This document shows, in pieces, positions 1-10,862 of a DNA stretch of 64,000 bases. The notes under the pieces are model-generated. The model had not been told where the DNA came from, made no database searches, and worked only from the letters and a program-made list of their open reading frames with translations. Every line of letters starts with the position of its first letter. Within the stretch, counting starts at the first letter, position 1. Location of the stretch: NCBI GenBank assembly GCA_902806595.1, contig CADCXC010000044.1:1302001-1366000 (forward strand), written 5' to 3'. Made by a program: the position numbers and the translations under genes. This DNA is from Pyrenopolyporus hunteri. Lineage: Eukaryota; Ascomycota; Sordariomycetes; Xylariales; Hypoxylaceae.

Positions 1-2497
1 GGTTTAAATAGCACCGGCTTACCATTAGGACTTATCTTACAGCCGCTAGCCCGCCTCCAGCCCGGCGAAATGGAGGTCCCCGTGCTTGATTTCGGAGACG
101 TTGGTCCCCCGAGGTGTCGGAGATGCCGCGCCTATATTAACCCCTTCATGATGTTTCGCTCGGGTGGGAGCAAGTTCGTGTGTAATCTATGTACCTATCC
201 CAACGATACACCCTCGGAATACTTTTGCGCGACTACGCCTCAAGGTGTAAGGGTGGATCGGGACCAACGACCTGAGTTGACAAGAGGAACCGTCGAGTTT
301 ATGGTACCTAAAGAATATTGGACGAAGGAGCCGACTGGCCTCCACTGGTTATTTGCGATTGACGTCACTCAGGAGTCTTATAATAAGGGGTTTTTGGAGG
401 CATTCTGCGAAGGTATCCTCGCAGCGCTCTATGCCTCAGAAGGAACCGATGAAACGGAAGAGAACGGCGAGCCGAAGCGACGGATCCCAGCTGGTGCCAA
501 GGTCGGGTTCGTCACATATGATAAGGATATCCACTTCTACAACTGCAATGTGAGTATTCCCGCAATATCCCCCCTATGAGAAGCCTTGCTAACACTCAGC
601 TAGCCCGCCTTGGAACAAGCACAAATGATCATCATGCCCGATATAGAGGACCCCTTTGTACCACTCAGCGATGGGCTCTTCGTTGACCCATATGAATCTA
701 AAGCTGTCATCACATCCTTGCTTACGCGGTTGCCGACTCTATTTGCGGATATCAAAAATCCTGAACCCGCTCTGCTACCGACATTAACATCGTGCTTAGC
801 CGCGCTGGAAAAGACCGGAGGCAAGATTGTATGCTCATTATCGGCTTTACCCACCTGGGGGCCTGGTCGACTTTTTATGAGGGACGACGGGAAGTATCTA
901 GGGGGTGAAATAGATAAGAAGCTGTTCTCTACTGAACACCCCGCGTGGAGGAAAATCGCGGAGAAGATGGTTGCGGCCGGCGTCGGTACCGACTTCTTCC
1001 TGGCTGCTCCATCTGGTGGATACCTGGACATCGCCACCATTGGTAAGTCCCGAATCACTATACGAAATTTAAACCTCGTCAGTACTTGGCTAACCAATAT
1101 GCCCAAGGTCACGTCGCGTCTACGACGGGCGGGGAGACATTTTACTACCCGAATTTTGTGGGTGGGCGCGACAACGCCAAGTTATCTCTCGAGATAAAGC
1201 ACACGGTCACGAGAGAAACAGGCTACCAAGCATTGATGAAGGTTCGATGTTCCAATGGCCTCCAAATCTCTGCGTACCACGGCAATTTTATTCAGCATAC
1301 TTTTGGAGCCGACCTTGAGATAGGCGTCATAGATGCTGACAAGGCCGTGGGCGTCACGTTTGGTTACGACGGAAAGCTTGATTCGAAGCTCGACGCCCAT
1401 TTCCAATCCGCTCTTCTCTACACCACCGCTTCTGGTCAGCGCCGAGTAAGGTGTTGTAACGTAATCGCTAGTGTTAGCGATAACCCCAGAGACTGCATGA
1501 AATTCGTAGACCAGGACGCTGTCTACACGATCCTTGCTAAGGATGCCGCTTCTAAGCTCGCCTCGACGTCGAGCACACTGAAAGACATACGGTTAGGATT
1601 GACAGAGAAGACGATCGATATCCTAGCCGGGTACCGCAAGAATTTCTCGTCTCAATCACATCCTCCGGGACAGCTTGTCATGCCGGAGAAGCTTAAAGAG
1701 TTTGCAATGTATATGCTTGGACTTATCAAATGCCGAGCATTTAAGGGAGGAAACGAGACATCCGACCGCAGAGTGCATGAAATGCGCATGATTAGGTCGA
1801 TAGGCGCTCCAGAGCTCAGTCTCTACCTTTACCCTAGGATTATACCCATTCACAATCTCAACCCGGAGGACGGGTTCCCCGACGAGCAAACGGGCTACTT
1901 GAAATTACCACCATCCATCCGCGCATCCTATAGTAGGATTGAGCCAGGCGGAGTATATCTAGTAGATAACGGGCAGCAATGCCTGCTGTGGTTCCATTCT
2001 CAGACTTCGCCTAACCTACTAGTGGACCTCTTCGGAGAAGGCAAGGATAGCCTTCAACAACTCAACCCGTTCAGCTCTTCCCTACCAGTCTTACAGACAC
2101 ATCTCAATGCTCAAGTCCGCAATATAATCGAGTTCCTCAAAACACTGCGCGGTTCTAAAGCATTGACAATCCAGTTAGCCAGGCAAGGGATCGACGGAGC
2201 CGACTACGAATTTGGAAGAATGCTAATTGAAGATCGCAACAACGAAGCGCAGAGCTATGTGGACTGGTTAGTGCATATACACAAGGGTGTACAGCTTGAG
2301 GTACGTCGATATTCCCTTCGCTTCTCGCCGCGATAGGCAGAAGCGTTCAGGGGGCGGCAGTAGCACTCCCGGTGTAGACGAAAGGCGCAGCATGCTAACA
2401 CAATTTCGTACAGTTGGCTGGGCAAAGACGAAAGGAGGGCGAAGAACATACTTCCATAGCCTCGACTTTTCAAGGGCTGAGGCCTCAGTACTGGTAA
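1..2497 (+). CDS. SEC24: COPII coat subunit Sec24, 5'-truncated by the window edge
   Basis: Sec24 is the cargo-binding subunit of the inner COPII coat, pairing with Sec23 on ER exit sites to package ER-to-Golgi cargo. The frame is open from base 1 without needing a start codon, so the gene begins outside the window. Exons are 1-549, 604-1042, 1108-2300 and 2414-2497, with introns of 54, 65 and 113 nt (gtgagt, gtaagt and gtacgt donors). They give 754 residues; the family is usually about 950-1050, so the Pro/Gln-rich N terminus is missing. The four-cysteine zinc finger CRRCRAYINPF...CNLC lies near residues 35-58. The trunk (LFAIDVTQES, LEQAQMIIMPD, SALPTWGPGRLF), beta-sandwich, helical and gelsolin-like regions follow in order. 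The last exon encodes LAGQRRKEGEEH through PQYW and a TAA stop. The match to fungal Sec24 is strong throughout. Confidence 0.95.
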
Positions 2498-2690
2498 CAT
2501 GCCATCAGAAAGAGCAAGTAAGCTCATGTACGGATATTGCTAGGCCCGAGAACTTTGGATCGAAAGGTGTACTTGACCTTAGGCCGAAGGCTACAAAGGG
2601 GTTTAACCGTCTCCAATAGCGCATATTGGAATTGGTGTTTCTCCAGGTTCCACCGCGTCGGCATCAGGTCATGCTTCTCGAGATACGGAA

Positions 2691-2715
2691 CGGTACCCTA
2701 CCTCCTTGGGTACCG
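2691..2715. repeat. inverted repeat downstream of SEC24
   Basis: The arms CGGTACCC (2691-2698) and GGGTACCG (2708-2715) are perfect reverse complements around a 9-nt loop. The repeat sits about 195 bp past the SEC24 stop, so it could lie in the 3' UTR. Its function is unknown. Confidence 0.5.
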
Positions 2716-5065
2716 TATCATCGACCTAATTTCTCCATTGATGTCTCGTGGTTTCAATGTAAATCTTGTGTCGCCTAGCTTTCCCAATCAAGACATCAAT
2801 CTCTAGCCCATCGATTTTTATTTCCCGCAAAACCAACTCATTAAAAACTTTACATATGTGCCTATCCTAATGAGGACGGGAAGGATATAGCTTCGGCCGA
2901 AAGGCCCTGCGTCTCGCCTGTGACCGCAGGAAAGCAAACAGCCCAGCGGAGGTGTAGCCCGAGACACTCGAAAATAACCGACTGCATCAGCCCGCTACAA
3001 TAACCACTAACGGCCGCGGGCTCCATCGTAGACTAAGTCGGTCCAGGGTGTTTGCGGCCGGCAGTTGTGTAATGGCATTAGATACCTCCCTTGGTAGGCA
3101 ATACATGTAGGTACCGACTCACGCCTCTATTAGCCCCCTATGTTCCTAAGACGGTGCGTCTTTTTTTTGAGAAGATTCCTACGTGGTTGGCACGTGGTGA
3201 ATAATTATGATTCAGCGAAAGTAGATGTTCAATTGCTCAACCCAGTCGATACCGGATACTACCAAGAAGACATAGCCTCGTAGCCGACATCCATACCACG
3301 CCAAACCCAGCCTAGCCACAACGTCATCGAGATCTTAAATGCATGTAATTATAAGTAATAACGATGTATTGTGACACGCTTAGATCTAGGACTTCGCTCA
3401 GCCTAACTCCCGTCGTGAGTTGGGGCTACAAAACATCAGCCAGCCCTACTAGTCGATAGCGTGTATGTCCTAGCCGTCGTATCACATATCATCTTTATCC
3501 TACATCTACTCCTGTCCCACCATGCCCCAAACCACGATTGAGACGGAACGCGCCTGTCGCGAACCGCATTCTGACTCTAACCCATCCGGGTAAACTCATA
3601 TTCCCTCAGGAATCCGCGATGATGCTTGAACCCAAAGCGTTGTCCACGAGAGAACATGTCTAGGACGCTGCTTCGAGCCGTCCCGCGGCCGAAGGCCTCA
3701 GTCAGGTACTAACGCGCGCATGTTTGATTTCCGCGGAACCGGGCTATCAGAAAGCCAAATTACCCAGATAGGCAAAGCTGCCCTTCAGCCCATGCTCACA
3801 GCCGCCCTTAGTTCCCTTATATTGGGAACAAACAGACAGCCTATCTGACTTATCACATGCGTGTCCCAGCACCCTCTTCTAGTCCGGGGCAATGCAGACA
3901 GGCACCGACGCAGGCTAGCAGAGAGGTACCAGATCAGCAGGTCCATACCCGCGGGACCTTACCGCCAGCGAGGTACCAAACTCTCAGGTAAGGGACTGCT
4001 AACTTCCAATACACACCTCCGGTATGCATAAGCCCTAGGATTTTTTTTTCTTTTCTTTTTTTTCTAATTATACGGTAATCATGACGAAATCAAGGGTTTC
4101 AGCTCTCTGCGTTTTAATTCGAATCATATTACTTGGGCTCGGCAGCCCGCATGGACGCTCAGACAAGCATTTTCGAAAGGCTTCGATTCCTAGACAGCGC
4201 TCATCGCGTATACTGATACAGGTGAGTCATTTCCCCTAAGTCTACGGACTCGTTATGGTGCCACCACATGGGAAACGTGATCCACCTCACGAGGCTCCGT
4301 ACTATAGATTTTTATCACGGCTTGCTTCCAACCCGGTTGCTGCAGAAACGCGAGTCTTTAACCGCCTGAGATTCTACTTTTTTTTTTTTTTCCTTTTATC
4401 TTCGTGGCGGTTTGGTGGCTGAAACATACCCACGGGAGAGAGGGAGTCAGACCTGCATGGAACAGAAGGAAATCAGGCTCATCTACCTGAGACCCGAGTA
4501 ACTTCTACACGCCCGCGTGTTTGGCCTAACTCGGAGGACGAGACAAAGCTACATGCACTATGGGGAGGGCCTAGGGCTAGGGTGCTGGGTCGGGCTGGGT
4601 AGACTGCATGCGGAGTTAACGTTGTGCTATCTTGGGCTGAGGCACGACGCTGGGTCGCTGTGGACGTGCTACGTATTGTACCTACCTAGGCAAGTTAAAG
4701 CAGGTAGGTAGTTCGAGGCTTGCATGTTCCGGGGTCAGACAGCACCCGGCTGTTCGCGAAGTCATACCTTCCGACGATTCGTTCGCTTTTTCTCGAAGGC
4801 CTGGGCAGTCGGTTCCGTAGAACGGGCTCACTTGCCTTCCGGGGGTGTCCCGGCGCGCTCCCAAGTCCCTAATATATTAAATGCATGTATATGCCTAGGT
4901 ACCTACCTATATATGCTGTTAATAACGTCTTCCTAAAGACCGGTCGAAAGCTGTATGCACCGCCTAGCGTGCCCTTAGGTGCATCAGACATACATATTCA
5001 TACATATTGTCTCAGCTGCAAGCTGCAGCTGTATAGGTAGGTAAACAGGGACATATGACTAAAAC

Positions 5066-5090
5066 CACCTACCTACCTACCTCACCTACC
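5066..5090. repeat. tandem ACCT repeat
   Basis: A run of ACCTACCTACC-type tetranucleotide units. It is one of many dispersed copies of this motif in the intergenic DNA of the window. Confidence 0.7.
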
Positions 5091-6221
5091 CACAGATCGG
5101 CGAACGGCCAAGAGAAATGACTACCATGCAGATTCCACGGCGGTTTCATTTCTTTTCCAGCCTTACGTCTCGCCATCTTGGGGAGCAACTGCGCGTGGTT
5201 GGGTATAATTGGGACTTACCTAAGAGCAACCCCATGCGGCGCCGTGGTGGATTCAATTCCGCGACCGCCGCGTTTGGTCTCCGACCCCGCGGAGTCGTCC
5301 TTAGGCGCAGCGCATATCCAGCCCGGATATCCGTAATACCTACCTACCTACCTGGGTACCCAGGTCGAATAGGTACGATACACGGATAACTCTTAGGTTA
5401 GGTAGGTGAGTAAGTAGGTACCTTGCATTTGCAGAGGCTCATGTGACCTAAACCTCCTAATAAGCCAGACGCTACCTACCTATGCTGCCTACCCCCGTCA
5501 CATGCCTGCCATGCCTGTAAATCCCCGGCCGTCTTAGCCGGACCCAACCGAACCGTTCGTCGTAATAGTCTGGGTTGAGGAACGCAAGGGAACCCGCTTA
5601 GGTGACGGATGAGATCCCGAGGCGGCACGGAGTAGGAGCAATGTATGGATCGAAACATGCAACTGAAAATTTTCTATCGGAACTGGGCCCTCCCTCGGTT
5701 CATGTATGCCTAAGGGCGGAATAGGCGAGCGTCACAAGATCCCAATTTTCTTAACCGTTCTACCGATCCTTCGCGGTTCTAGAGGCGCCTTATAAGGAGA
5801 CGGATGCGACTGTGGGTGCTGTGTGATCTCTCGGGGCCGACGCCGAGTAATCGTAGCGAGGGTATAGTTTTCATTATGTAATGGTACGGGCCAGGGAGCA
5901 TCATAAAAGGAGCTTAGAGTACAGGGGACATCGACATAACCATCAGTATTTTACTCTTTAGATCGTTACTATACAAAAAGCTCGCACACTGTTACCTTCA
6001 CGCCTAATAGCGTACCTTATCTAAGCCAACCCCAACCCTAAAACATAGGACAACAAAAGAAAAATAGCCAACCCCTGAATCGACTTAGCCCGCCGTATAC
6101 TTAGGACCGGATAACCGGGTTGAACCCGCCCACATGGGTTCGTATTACGCTCGATGCTGTGTAATGACGTACGGGAGCCCAACGTCCTCGACCGGCGAAT
6201 CACATCCCTCCCCTTTCTATG

Positions 6222-7413
6222 TTACGAAGTCAGCATGGAAATCCCACATCGCGGGTCCGGCCGGCTCATGACGCTCTGGATCTCGCTGGCGTTGAAGACA
6301 CGTGAGAAGATCTCGAAGTCGGTCGGCGGCGGCACCGAGCCGCTGTTAGAACTCGAACTTGAGGCGGCGGAAGCCTTCGATTTGCCCTTCGAGCTGCTGG
6401 AGTGGTGACCATGGCCATGGCCATGGCCGTGGCCGTGGCTGTGTCCATGACTGCCGTTACCGTTCTTGCTCTTCTTGGCGATGTCGTCGAGGATCAACTT
6501 AGCCGTGCTCTGGAACTGGTCCTCGAAGACGAAGGCGACGTAGTCGAAGCGGCCACGGATATCCGGGTCGTAGAGGAAGACGTCGCGCCAGAGCTCGGCG
6601 AGCTCCTGGGGCGGGTTGCGGTGGCCGTTTCCGAGGCCGAAGTCGCCGATGACGACGGCGCGGTGCTCGTAGTAGACGCAGATGCGCAGGGCCGCGCGGA
6701 TCTTGTTCCGCACCATCTCGCGCTCCAGCGGGAACGCGTACTTGGACCCGCCGTGGCTCAGCTTCGGCCACCGCGCCGCCGGCATCGAGACCACCGGGAG
6801 GTCGTGCCACTGGTCCAGCTTCTTGTACTGGTCGTGCGGCCCCCGGAACACCACTACGAATTCTGAGTAGATCCCGCCCTCCGACGGGATGGGGTAGTTG
6901 TTCTGAACCTCGGAACCGGGGCCGGGTGTGCTGAGCGTGGCCGAAAGGGTGCTGCGCCTACATAGTCTCTCTTCATATCCCACCTATACGAGTGGACGTC
7001 TAAGTATATCGTAGTTGTGACAAAGACACGAAGGCGACGAGAAAAACTCACTACTCCTGTTTCCCAATCCCCGCCAGGTCTCTTGTCGTTCGCCGCGCAT
7101 ATGAATGGTATCCTAACGTTGACTTTCTGTTTCCAATCGATCGTAAAGTCGACTGGATCTCCTGGGCAGACATCTATACAGTAAATTAGAACAGGGAAAG
7201 TTGGGAACATTTCCTCGGGTTATGGTTACAGAATTCCGGAGGCGACGGAGAAAATCCACTAATAGAACTCTGAAGCGGGATTTGTGCGAGCGGTTGCTGG
7301 AATAGATAGGAGTGGGTGGGCCATTGATGAGCATATTCTTTTCTTATGACAGGTATATAGTGTCGCTTCGTTTCCGCAGCTACTTCCGAAGGCTTGGGTT
7401 TCGAAGAAGGCAT
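6222..7413 (-). CDS. microbial-type PARG catalytic-domain protein with Gly-His tract
   Basis: Members of this family (TIGR02452 / PARG_cat_microb) have a macrodomain-like fold expected to remove ADP-ribose from modified proteins. Exons are 7413-7230, 7173-7052 and 6983-6222. The introns are 56 and 68 nt, and the first has a CTAAT branch sequence. The joined product is 355 aa. The N-terminal helix carries VAAETKRHY (residues 11-19). The core PGDPVDF then ANDKRPGGDWETG (about 89-101) runs across the second splice into YEERLCRRSTLSATL, the equivalent of the bacterial GGG...QEE signature. The C-terminal AVVIGDFGLGNGHRNPP and FDYVAFVFED match the end of the fold. Residues 281-296 are a Gly-His run, followed by Ser/Lys-rich sequence and the C-terminal block TDFEIFSRVF. 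The catalytic second Glu is kept, but GGG reads GGD and QEE reads YEE. Substrate is unknown. Confidence 0.85.
6405..6450. repeat. hexamer repeat encoding the Gly-His tract
   Basis: Reiterated GGCCAT/GGCCGT hexamers inside the PARG-like gene. Read on the minus strand they give alternating His and Gly. Such runs usually vary in length between strains through slippage. Confidence 0.75.
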
Positions 7414-9163
7414 TACGCAAAGACTTGAGTACAAGATCGTTATAGTAGAGAGCAAATTTGGTGGTTTTCCTCGTACAATGCAAGGCCAGTAGCTGAGAGG
7501 TCGAAGATAGAAACGCAATTCAAACAAACCCGGGTTTCGACATGGCCTTATATGGAAGCTAGGAATGGAATGCGGCTACTCCATTCACCTACATCGACGG
7601 CCTCGACGAGAAAACGTAGCCATGTTCACGGCTAAGTATAGGGCACGTCCCAACTAGTGACGGGCAGCAGGCCGGGAGAAACTCTTGTGTTACCGATACT
7701 GGATGATTGCTCTTATCGAGTCCACTATGTCCTAGACATTGAGATGAAATGAATTCAGACAATAGGTTAAGAGGCTCGCTTTTCCTAATATAACCCACCT
7801 CAGCGCATCCGCGCCGTCGTTAAGCAGTGCGGTATTCCAGCAGCCTGGGAGAATTAGACATCTGTCTCTGTGGCACAGCTCGGCTCCCAGGTAGATGGAA
7901 TCGCTGTTCCAGTCGAAGATCAGGGCGCACTGCAGATAACCGAAGTCGGACAGATCTTGTACGCCTGAGCGTGCAGCATCGTAAGACCCCTGCGAGCCAG
8001 ACGATTGAACGTGAACGGGCGGTGAACTTATGAGAAGTCGTACCGTGGTATAGGGTTGGCGAATAGGGCGTTACATGATTTGGGACGACTATAAGCCAGA
8101 GGTAGTTATCGGCGGTTGAGAATGGCCTCATTATCGGACGGCCAGGCGTAGGTGAAGGCATGTTATGATTTCTAACGACAACATACAAGAAAATAGGGCC
8201 AGCTGCGTGAAGTAGAGGCGGGCACGCCGCCCGCCAACGGCTTCACCGGATACAGGTGAGCAAGTAACACCTGGTCTTCTCCGCGGCTCGCCAGGGGTTG
8301 GACGTGCAAACCACATGACGTAAACTTGACTGTTATGAGCTTTATGCGGAAGTATCAAGCGTCTACACCGAGTACATATCTGCGTCGAGTATCCGGTGAG
8401 GCCATACGTTGCCGTCTAGACGCAAGCTGTACGATATAAATGCCTACTTAAGTACCCGGACCAGGTCGTCTGTGATTTCTCTCCCTCGCGCGCGGGTTCA
8501 TACGCAGAGTCATGGATAAGGGATCGAGCCGGTCTCGAGTTGTTTCAAAAGTTATACTACCTGATAATATATGGGTATATAGGCATATAGGCATATAGGT
8601 ATATAGGTAGGTATGTAGGTACCTTATATAAGATATAGGTAGGTATATGGCGATAACCCTCTAGCGTATGAAAAGAAAACGGCGGGTTCGGGACGTGGGA
8701 CGGATCGTGTAAATCCTAGGTCCCGTCGTGTTTTGGTGGAACTTGGGACGGGTTTCGTTTAAGACAGTTCCGTAAAAGAAATTATCGACGTCTCCGATGA
8801 CTAATCGATACCTCTTCAGTACCTACAGTACAATATCTTAGGTACTAGGTATACCTACATTAGGTTAGCACCGCTGACTGAGCAGCGGTGCCAGTGCTTC
8901 TGACGTGGACCGTGCTTCGGCCCGGGCCGGGATAAACCCTCGATTCCGAAAATCCGACTAGAACTTCGGCCTCGACCGACGTAATTCCGAGAGCATGAAT
9001 CGATATTCCTCATCTTTTTTTTTTATTACTATGGGGAAGTCCAGTCGGTCATGCGGGTGAACCACATAATATACCACCCCTTTAATTAATATGAGTCCAC
9101 GATGTCCCTGAGCGAATACGAGATACCCGATTCCGTCTTATATCTCACGAAAAGTCGTATGAG
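7414..9163. other. divergent intergenic region
   Basis: This lies between the divergently transcribed PARG-like gene and the asparaginyl-tRNA synthetase, so it should hold both promoters. Around 7540-7980 on the + strand there are short protein-like frames interrupted by stops (see findings). At 8565-8650 there is an AT-rich stretch of repeated tatatagg/taggtagg units, and at about 9016 a T10 run lies upstream of the synthetase. Confidence 0.5.
8565..8650. repeat. degenerate TATAGG/TAGGTA minisatellite
   Basis: About 85 bp of irregular repeats of atatagg, catatagg and taggtaggta, ending in a copy of the TAGGTACC word found across the window's intergenic DNA. Confidence 0.7.
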
Positions 9164-10862
9164 ATGAGTTCCGTTCTACCGCTTCTGAGAGGAGCGTCGC
9201 GCACAACTCCCCTGAGGCTCTCACCACGACCGGCATCGCGTGCTTTCATCTCCACCCTCCCCACCTCAGTCGCCGGGTTCCTGGATTTTAAGCCGCAAGA
9301 ACCTGTCTCAGACGTGAATATCCATGGGTTCATTCGGTCTGTCCGTGCACAGAAACGCTACCATTTCGTATCTCTTGGCGATGGCTCCTCTCTTGAATCA
9401 CTTCAAGCCGTGATACCTGCGGATCAGGCCGAAGGGTACGACATCCCACGTCTGAATCAGCCTCTGCTCCATCCCTCGATGCTAATCATGCAATCGATAG
9501 TCTGAATATAGGAGCAGCCGTCCGACTGCATGGGTCTTGGATTCCATCTCAAGGCCGTGGACAGAGCCACGAGTTGCAGGTTGAACGAGCCACGGTCCTG
9601 GGACCCTCCGACGCCAAGGTCTGTCCAGACTCAGAAGTCCCGGCCGTTCTACCTCAGACGCCTACATAGTATGACTTACAATCCCATAGACCTTCCCTCT
9701 ACAGAAGAAATATCAAACTCCGAAATATCTGAGGAGCCTACCCCACCTACGTCCAAGGGTACCGTTCAACTCTGCCGTCTTGCGGCTGCGCTCTGAGATC
9801 ATAGCGTCCTTGCTTAAGTTCTTTGGTAACCGCCATTTCATACAGACTCACACTCCCATCCTCACCTCGTCGGACTGTGAGGGGGCGGGTGAAGTCTTCC
9901 ACGTGTCGGCTGACGGTCCCGCTCCGGCCCATTCGACGTCTGAGACACCCAAGTCTTTCTTCCGTCGCCCTGTATATACGACTGTGTCAGCTCAACTGCA
10001 TCTGGAAGCTCTAGCTCAGGCACTAGGAAATGTCTGGACCCTGTCCCCAACCTTCCGTGCGGAGCGGAGCGATACTCCACGCCATCTCAGCGAGTTTTAC
10101 ATGCTAGAGGCGGAAATAAGCTTTACCGACAAGTTGGACTCCGTAATGGACCTTGTCGAGGATATGCTGAGACATGTATGCACCGACTTGGCCGGATCGA
10201 GAGTGAGGAATGAGCTTTCGGTACGAGTGGGCGAGGGCTCGTCGGATTTGGCTACAGCGGAACAGGTATCCCAGCGTTGGGAGGGGCTTATGCGGGAAGC
10301 CTGGCCGCGCATTACCTACACCGAGGCCATTGAGCTACTGAAGCGCTCTGAGACGCCGTTCGCTCATAGTCCTATCTGGGGCAAGGACCTTCATACCGAA
10401 CACGAAAAATACATCGCGATGAAAGTGAGCAACGGCCACAGCCCCGTGTTTGTTACAAACTATCCGCGAGACATCAAAGCTTTCTACATGAAGGTTGCTC
10501 CGGAGAACTCCAACGTAGCAACACCTAGTACTACCGTCGAATGCTTTGACCTCCTTGTGCCAGATTTCTGCGAGATTGCCGGCGGGTCCATGCGCGAGCA
10601 CCGACTAGAGAATCTTCTAGAGTCTATGCGTGATCATGGTATGGCCCCGGACGCAACTCTAGACGGTACTAATGATACTACGACTTCACCACAACCTGCC
10701 GAGAATAACCTCGACTGGTACGTCGATCTGCGGCGCTGGGGTTGCCCCCCTCACGGCGGCTTCGGCTTGGGCTTCGATCGGCTGATATGTTATCTCTCCG
10801 GCGTCCAAACAATACACGACACATCCGCGTTCCCCCGCTGGTACGGCCGATGTGATTGCTAA
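9164..10862 (+). CDS. SLM5: mitochondrial asparaginyl-tRNA synthetase
   Basis: This class II aminoacyl-tRNA synthetase charges mitochondrial tRNA-Asn. Exons are 9164-9435, 9501-9618 and 9690-10862, with introns of 65 and 71 nt; the joined product is 520 aa. The first 30 residues are rich in Arg and Ser with no acidic residue, as expected of a mitochondrial presequence. An OB-fold anticodon-binding domain follows (VNIHGFIRSVRAQKRYHFVS, then GLNIGAAVRLHGSW across the first splice). The linker FPLQKKYQTPKYLRSLPHLR leads into the catalytic core. Motif 2 is visible as FRAERSDTPRHLSEFYMLE and motif 3 as GGFGLGFDRL. The protein ends in FPRWYGRCDC, a typical AsnRS C terminus. The presequence and bacterial-like architecture argue against the cytosolic enzyme. 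The second donor is gtctgt, weaker than usual. Confidence 0.93.

Larger units (their letters stand above)
2498..6221. other. intergenic region without a recognised gene
   Basis: These 3.7 kb hold only short, unconvincing open frames. They contain T-rich tracts (near 3170, 4040 and 4380), a perfect hairpin at 2691-2715 just past SEC24, and several clusters of TAGGTA/ACCTACC words (about 4690-4710, 4895-4912, 5030-5090, 5335-5420). I see no tRNA or known protein family. Confidence 0.6.

Noticed and set aside
603..606. Acceptor choice in the first SEC24 intron (CAG at 598 or TAG at 603)
   Set aside because: Using the CAG leaves an in-frame TAG and breaks the conserved NxxPALEQAQ join. The TAG acceptor at 603 is correct.
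6402..6866. Plus-strand 154-codon frame rich in Val and Ala
   Set aside because: It is the antisense shadow of the last PARG-like exon, caused by strong third-position G/C bias.
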